Shown here in pieces: positions 33,172 to 36,767 of a stretch of DNA of 36,767 bases. The stretch is from Desulfovibrio sp. UBA2564 (GTDB taxonomy: Bacteria; Desulfobacterota; Desulfovibrionia; Desulfovibrionales; Desulfovibrionaceae). Made by a program: the position numbers and the translations under genes. The number at the start of each line of letters is the position of its first letter. Position 1 is the first letter of the stretch. The stretch is taken from contig DDLU01000235.1 of assembly GCA_002340305.1 (NCBI GenBank), forward strand, positions 1 through 36,767. The letters run 5' to 3'. The notes under the pieces are model-generated. The model saw only the letters and a program-made list of their open reading frames with translations. It searched no databases and was not told the origin of the DNA.

Positions 33172-33847
33172 CGCACATGAAGGCCTGATAGAGCCGTTCG
33201 GCAATATGCCAATCTTCTTCAGTATCGATATCCACCACCATGTAGCGGGGCAGGAAGTAGGGCATGCTAAGTCCTTCTTCAAGGTCTGTTGGGAGATTGG
33301 TCAGCTCAATCCAGTAGAATTGGGCTGCATCGTGGAAAAATAAAGGCAGGTCCTGTGAACGGCAGGGCGCGTATTCCGGGAAAGCGTATTCAACACCGCC
33401 ATGTTTATTTTTTTTGAATGATCGCAAAATGGGGTAGGGAAATTCAGAAACTCCCAGCACACAGTTGGCCCGGTGTTCGCGCAGCATTTTGTACCCACCG
33501 CGAATGTTCTCTGCGGTAACAAAAGGATTGGCAAAAAACTGGCAGTAACGTTCAGGATCGCCCCAGTTGTTACGTATCCAGTCTACAGCATGGTCAATTA
33601 CCGGCTGGGTGGGGGCAAAATCATCAGCCAGCTCAGCCGGACGCATGAAGGGGACTTCGGCCCCGTATTCACGGGCCACTTCGGCAAATTCCTCGCTGTC
33701 GGTGCTGACCAGAATGTGATCAAAGAAGCCGCTCTTGCGGGCGGCTTCAATGGTATAGGCTATAAGTGGTTTTCCCAGAAAAGGGCGGATGGATTTTTTG
33801 GGAATGCGTTTGCTTCCGCCCCGGGCCGGGATAATTGCTACCTGCAT
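33161..33847 (-). CDS. pseF: PseF/NeuA-like CMP-sugar synthetase
   Basis: This 228-residue cytidylyltransferase has the N-terminal CTP-binding motif IPARGGSKRIPKKSI and the LVSTDSEEFAEVA, ADDFAPTQPVIDHAVDWI and AQFYW blocks of CMP-acylneuraminate/pseudaminate synthetases. It would turn a nonulosonic acid plus CTP into CMP-nonulosonate, the donor for transfer. An AGGA site precedes the ATG. It is coupled by overlap to the PseG-like gene. The size and the PseG partner favour PseF over NeuA or KdsB. Confidence 0.85.
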   Translation of the reverse strand: MQVAIIPARGGSKRIPKKSIRPFLGKPLIAYTIEAARKSGFFDHILVSTDSEEFAEVAREYGAEVPFMRPAELADDFAPTQPVIDHAVDWIRNNWGDPERYCQFFANPFVTAENIRGGYKMLREHRANCVLGVSEFPYPILRSFKKNKHGGVEYAFPEYAPCRSQDLPLFFHDAAQFYWIELTNLPTDLEEGLSMPYFLPRYMVVDIDTEEDWHIAERLYQAFMCDEK

Positions 33848-33862
33848 ATTTATTCCTATATT

Positions 33863-34549
33863 TTACTGGTCGGCTCTGAGAAAGGTCTTTTCCGCAAACT
33901 GCCAGTCTTCTTCAAAGTCAACTTCAACGCATGCGTGATCTGATACATCCACGGGCTTGAGGTTGGCTCCTTCATCAATAATAAATTCGAGGCCCTTCTC
34001 AAAGTAGTCCTGATCTTCACAGCGGCGCAGGGCTTCCTTGTATGCAGCCAAATCCTTCTGCTTGATGATGTTGATGCCGACAGCTTCTCCCTCTGCGTTG
34101 ACAACCTGCTTGGAGATTTCAGTGATGTAGCCTTTGTCGTTGAGCAGATACTTGATCTCCTCTTCACCGCAGGACTTACGGTCAACTGCGATGCGGCTTT
34201 CGTCCTTGGCTTCGTTGAGGAATTTTTCCAGAACAGGCTTGTCGAAAACAACATCGCCGTTGGTCCAGAGGATGTCTTCATCAAGATCATCAACGGCCTT
34301 GAGCAGGCTTTTAGAGGTGTTGGTAATGTAGTAGTCCGGGTTGTACTTGTAGTAAACCTCAGGAAACTGCTCCATGATCAGGGTCATTTTGAAGCCGACA
34401 ACCACGATGATTTCCTTAATGCCCAGTTCACGCATGAGCCTGATCTGGCGACCGAGAATTGTCTCCCCGTAAGGAAGCACAGAAAGTGATTTTGGGAAAG
34501 GTCTGCTCAGCCTGCTTCCGATTCCTGCTGCAAGAATGATTGCTTTCAT
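33863..34549 (-). CDS. LicC-like sugar/choline-phosphate nucleotidyltransferase
   Basis: This 228-residue nucleotidyltransferase has the start IILAAGIGSRLSRPFPKSL and a metal-binding ILWTNGDVVFD, ending with VDFEEDWQFAE, which is typical of LicC-type choline-phosphate cytidylyltransferases. Strong AAGGGGG lies before the ATG. Next door (19 nt upstream) is a CDP-glycerol transferase, so it may make the CDP-alcohol that enzyme uses. NDP-sugar synthesis is the alternative. Confidence 0.82.
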   Translation of the reverse strand: MKAIILAAGIGSRLSRPFPKSLSVLPYGETILGRQIRLMRELGIKEIIVVVGFKMTLIMEQFPEVYYKYNPDYYITNTSKSLLKAVDDLDEDILWTNGDVVFDKPVLEKFLNEAKDESRIAVDRKSCGEEEIKYLLNDKGYITEISKQVVNAEGEAVGINIIKQKDLAAYKEALRRCEDQDYFEKGLEFIIDEGANLKPVDVSDHACVEVDFEEDWQFAEKTFLRADQ

Positions 34550-34568
34550 GATCTGCCCCCTTTGCGGG

Positions 34569-35744
34569 TTAAAGATAGTTGGCGGTTATGTGTTCACCCA
34601 GCCTCTGCGCGGCCTTTCCATCGCAGTGGGTGAAGGAAAGTTCTCTCAGTTTTTTACGGTCATCCGCAAAGTTATCTATATTATTTATCATGATCTCTTC
34701 AAAAGCGGTATAGAGATCGTCTTTATTTTTGACTTTCCGGCCCGGAGTCATCTCGTCATAGTCGTAAAGAAGCTCCCTGTTCTTGTTCACATAGTCTCCA
34801 AAATCATAGGGATAGAAGATCATGGGCTTATCCAGAAGCAGGAAATCAAAATAAATGGATGAATAGTCGGTCAGCAGTGCATCACAAATGGAGAGCAGCG
34901 GATAAGCGTCGCTTTTGGGATTCATGAGCACAATGTTAGGCGGCATCTGGACCTGTGCGATGCTCAGGTACGGATGGAATTTGCAGACAAAAAGAATGTT
35001 GTTCTGTTGGCAGAACTGGGAAAGTTTGCCCAGATCAATGGCTCCGTCCTCAAACGGTCCGCCGCCGAGGTCGCGGAAAGTCGGCATGAAGAAAACAACC
35101 TTTCCCCCTTGCTTACGGAATTTGACCATCTCAGCGTAAAGTTCGCGGTCGGCATTGATCATGTCGAATTTACCGGGGCGGCGCATGAGCACATCATTGC
35201 GCGGGTAGCCCAGTTCCAGAAAGTCTTTAGCCTTGAATGCGCGTCCGAAGGCAGTTTCGGTAAAGTAGGGCGAAGTGGAGAGCACTGCATCATAGCCGGA
35301 ATAGGCGAAGGAAAGGTGTTCGGCTTTTTCCGGGTTCATGTTTACCGAGGAATTGATTTCCGGGAAGCCGATGGCCTTGAGCGGAATGCCATGCCAGAGC
35401 TGGATTGATGTCGCGTCGCAAAGAAGCGCCCAGAGCTGTTCCTGTGTTTTCCAGCTGAAATCATCACTGATCACAAGTGATGCCTTGGTCATCAGGGCTA
35501 ATGTGTCAGGATCATTTATCCACAACGCGGGTAAGCCCTGACGCTTGAGCATGTCGGCTTCTTTTTTTTCAAAAGAAAGGAAGTAGCACTCAAGTTCAGG
35601 TCTGTACTGTACACAGTGGATAAAGAAATATTTTACGTTATCAATGAAATATCCACCTGCGCGCCCAAAGAACAGGGCCAGATTTTTTTGTTTGGGCACT
35701 GATGTTGATAATTCCCGCAGCTTTTGCAGTTCGTCTTGTTGCAT
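34569..35744 (-). CDS. CDP-glycerol glycerophosphotransferase family protein (TagB/TagF-like)
   Basis: This 391-residue GT-B-type enzyme has the family motifs QLWHGIPLKAIG (His at about 118), VVFFMPTFRD, FVCKFHPYLS and LLTDYSSIYFDFLLLDKP. In teichoic acid synthesis the two conserved His and the DYSS region bind CDP-glycerol and transfer glycerol phosphate. The protein is about 390 residues and lacks the N-terminal GT domain of TagF. It is the first gene of the long minus-strand transcript. In a Gram-negative it would decorate a surface glycan or glycoprotein with a polyol phosphate. Confidence 0.88.
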   Translation of the reverse strand: MQQDELQKLRELSTSVPKQKNLALFFGRAGGYFIDNVKYFFIHCVQYRPELECYFLSFEKKEADMLKRQGLPALWINDPDTLALMTKASLVISDDFSWKTQEQLWALLCDATSIQLWHGIPLKAIGFPEINSSVNMNPEKAEHLSFAYSGYDAVLSTSPYFTETAFGRAFKAKDFLELGYPRNDVLMRRPGKFDMINADRELYAEMVKFRKQGGKVVFFMPTFRDLGGGPFEDGAIDLGKLSQFCQQNNILFVCKFHPYLSIAQVQMPPNIVLMNPKSDAYPLLSICDALLTDYSSIYFDFLLLDKPMIFYPYDFGDYVNKNRELLYDYDEMTPGRKVKNKDDLYTAFEEIMINNIDNFADDRKKLRELSFTHCDGKAAQRLGEHITANYL

Positions 35745-35811
35745 GATTTCGCGCTGTCCGTTTGTATCGGTTTATGTTCAATGGGAAAAAATGTGTTTTT
35801 TCTGACACCTG

Positions 35812-35839
35812 TGCATAGTTTATTCAATTTAGGTGCCAA
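35812..35839 (-). promoter_or_regulatory. Promoter candidate for the long minus-strand operon
   Basis: Read on the minus strand, TTGGCA and TATGCA are 16 nt apart, giving a weak sigma-70-type pair about 68 nt before the 35744 start. The same bases also read TTGGCAC-N5-TTGAA (35823-35839). This matches the sigma-54 -24/-12 consensus except that the invariant -12 GC is GA. Confidence 0.35.
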
Positions 35840-35900
35840 AAACAATGTAAAGGTTAAGCTGTTCTGGGAAATACTAGCTGCAAAGGGCGGAATTACGGAT

Positions 35901-35929
35901 GATTTTGCCTGAGTAACTGTTGTTATAAT
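35901..35929 (+). promoter_or_regulatory. Promoter candidate for the PACE gene
   Basis: A perfect TATAAT lies at 35924-35929, with a poor -35 (GATTTT at 35901-35906, 17 nt spacer). It sits 58-82 nt before the possible starts of the membrane protein gene. Confidence 0.4.
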
Positions 35930-35986
35930 TTAGTATCATGCTGAGATGTAAGAGTTTAATTGTGTAAAATCATCTTGAGTGAGCAG

Positions 35987-36439
35987 ATGCTCAGCAGTAT
36001 TCTCTCGCGCATGAGAACTACTGCTGACAGAATCAGACATACCATACTATTCGAATTGATCGGGCTTTGTACATGCACCCCGCTGGCTTCATGGATACTT
36101 GATAAAGACATGAGCCGGATCGGGATCATGAGTATTGCCATTTCCATGACTGCCATGGTTTGCAATTATCTATATAACTTGATTTTTGATAAAGTGCTGG
36201 TTGCTTTAAAGCATCCGGTTAACGTGCGCCCCATGTGGATGCGTGCTTTGCATGCGATCCTCTTTGAGTTGTCTCTTTTGACTATTACCGTGCCGTTCGT
36301 TGCATGGTGGCTGGACCTGACGCTCTGGCATGCACTTATGGCAGATATCGGCTTTGCGCTTTTCTTCCTTGTCTATGCTTTTGTCTACAACTGGGTGTAC
36401 GACATTGTTTTTCCCATGCCGGTGGCAGATAATGCTTAG
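35987..36439 (+). CDS. PACE-family (AceI-like) membrane efflux protein
   Basis: This protein has four hydrophobic helices in two tandem halves. Each half starts with an R-I/A-x-H-A/T-x-x-F-E signature (RIRHTILFELIG; RALHAILFELSL) and ends in a Tyr/Asn-Phe-Asp or Val-Tyr-Asp motif (YNLIFDKVL; YNWVYDIVF). This is the pattern of the bacterial transmembrane pair domain of AceI-type transporters, which export biocides such as chlorhexidine and probably polyamines. Starts at 35987 and 36011 are possible; the shorter one (142 residues) matches the family length, but neither has a strong ribosome site. It is not functionally linked to the sugar genes and marks the edge of the locus. Confidence 0.85.
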   Translation: MLSSILSRMRTTADRIRHTILFELIGLCTCTPLASWILDKDMSRIGIMSIAISMTAMVCNYLYNLIFDKVLVALKHPVNVRPMWMRALHAILFELSLLTITVPFVAWWLDLTLWHALMADIGFALFFLVYAFVYNWVYDIVFPMPVADNA

Positions 36440-36460
36440 TAAGTTATTTAAACCAAAGTA

Positions 36461-36494
36461 AAAGGGTGGACCTAATTATCGGTCCACCCTTTTT
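36461..36494. terminator. Bidirectional terminator
   Basis: AAAGGGTGGACC (36461-36472) pairs perfectly with GGTCCACCCTTT (36481-36492) around an 8 nt loop. T tracts follow in both directions (TTTTTAT on plus; on minus the preceding TAAAAG region gives CUUUUAC). It serves both the PACE gene and the minus-strand partial gene, whose stop codon abuts it. Confidence 0.85.
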
Positions 36495-36767
36495 ATTTCT
36501 TACGGTGAAATAGATTCTTAGCTCGCCCAAATTTCTTCCCGGCCTTATCTTTTATCGTTTCAGGCTCAGGCTTTGCCTCCTTGTCATTTTTAAATGTAGC
36601 GAAGCGGGCTACTTTACCGACCTGCTGTGCTGAGTACTTAGCAGCTTTGCTGGTGGCCTGAAGAGCTTTGTCGGTGGAATCTACGACCTTTTTGGCGGCA
36701 CTGGCGGCCTTTTCTCCCGCTGCTCCGGTGATGGTTTTCAAATAAGCGGTGGTGATGGTCTTGGTGG
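36493..36767 (-). CDS. C-terminal part of a Lys/Ala-rich protein (5' end outside window)
   Basis: The frame is open from the window edge to TAA at 36493-36495. A TTG at 36741 is the first start-like codon, but the reading continues in frame upstream (Thr/Lys/Ala codons), so the gene probably starts beyond 36767. The visible part is very rich in Ala, Lys and Ser with repeated heptad-like AAKK/TSKAAK patterns, then a basic Lys-rich tail. It has no recognised domain. It could be a histone-like or coiled-coil tail, or the end of a membrane-associated protein. Confidence 0.6.
   Translation of the reverse strand, partial: TKTITTAYLKTITGAAGEKAASAAKKVVDSTDKALQATSKAAKYSAQQVGKVARFATFKNDKEAKPEPETIKDKAGKKFGRAKNLFHRKK

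Noticed and set aside
33172..33282. Longer N-terminus for the PseG-like protein
   Set aside because: The extra 37 residues are out-of-frame sequence of the cytidylyltransferase gene and do not match the family start.
34536..34862. 108-codon plus-strand frame with hydrophobic character
   Set aside because: It is antisense to the TagF-like gene, and its hydrophobicity is the usual by-product of an opposite-strand charged protein.
1..36767. CRISPR arrays, insertion sequences, tRNA or rRNA genes
   Set aside because: No spaced direct repeats, transposase motifs, cloverleaf-like sequences or rRNA-like stretches were seen.

Overview
The window is most likely chromosomal DNA from a sulfate-reducing deltaproteobacterium of the marine Desulfovibrio (Maridesulfovibrio) type. 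This is an inference from gene style: mid-range GC, tightly packed small glycan genes, split transketolases, SPASM radical SAM proteins and TIGR04372-type glycosyltransferases. Nothing in the window, such as an rRNA gene, fixes the species.

Layout. (1) 1-650, plus strand: the possible tail of an upstream gene, then two overlapping mini-genes (a membrane-anchored protein resembling DUF6110/DUF1490 metal-ATPase partners and a His/Arg-rich 52-residue protein), closed by a hairpin terminator. (2) 784-13602, minus strand: a dense block with an RmlD-like reductase, two SPASM radical SAM enzymes, three methyltransferase-like proteins, a split transketolase, an APH-type kinase, a HAD phosphatase, two GmhA-like SIS proteins, a deoxyhypusine-synthase-like protein, a fused nucleotidyltransferase/PfkB kinase with domains in the opposite order to HldE, and a NeuB-family synthase lacking the SAF domain. 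(3) 13919-16340, plus strand: an AT-rich island with a degenerate APS-kinase-like gene, apparently frameshifted, and a TIGR00180-type glycosyltransferase. (4) 16383-35744, minus strand: a double-domain GT2/GT4 enzyme, a ParB-like/methyltransferase/GT4 fusion, a BNR sialidase-like protein and a GH57-like protein, an ATP-grasp enzyme, an SpsF-like/methyltransferase fusion, a TIGR04372 glycosyltransferase, a second split transketolase with an SDR, a Zn-ribbon methyltransferase, PseG- and PseF-like enzymes, a LicC-like nucleotidyltransferase and a TagF/TagB-like CDP-glycerol transferase. (5) 35960-36767: a PACE-family efflux protein (plus strand) and the C-terminal part of a Lys/Ala-rich protein (minus strand), converging on a shared terminator.

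How the genes may work together (inference). The minus-strand blocks look like one glycan locus that makes unusual activated sugars. One coherent route is: split transketolase makes a long-chain ketose phosphate, a GmhA-like isomerase converts it to an aldose phosphate, the fused kinase/nucleotidyltransferase and HAD phosphatase give an NDP-heptose-like donor. A second branch uses a NeuB-like synthase, PseG and PseF to give a CMP-nonulosonate-like donor. Radical SAM, SDR and methyltransferase genes would tailor the sugars, and large multi-domain glycosyltransferases would assemble them. No flippase, polymerase, ABC exporter or other integral membrane protein is encoded between 784 and 35744. 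The product could therefore be attached to a cytoplasmic acceptor such as flagellin, or its export genes lie outside the window.
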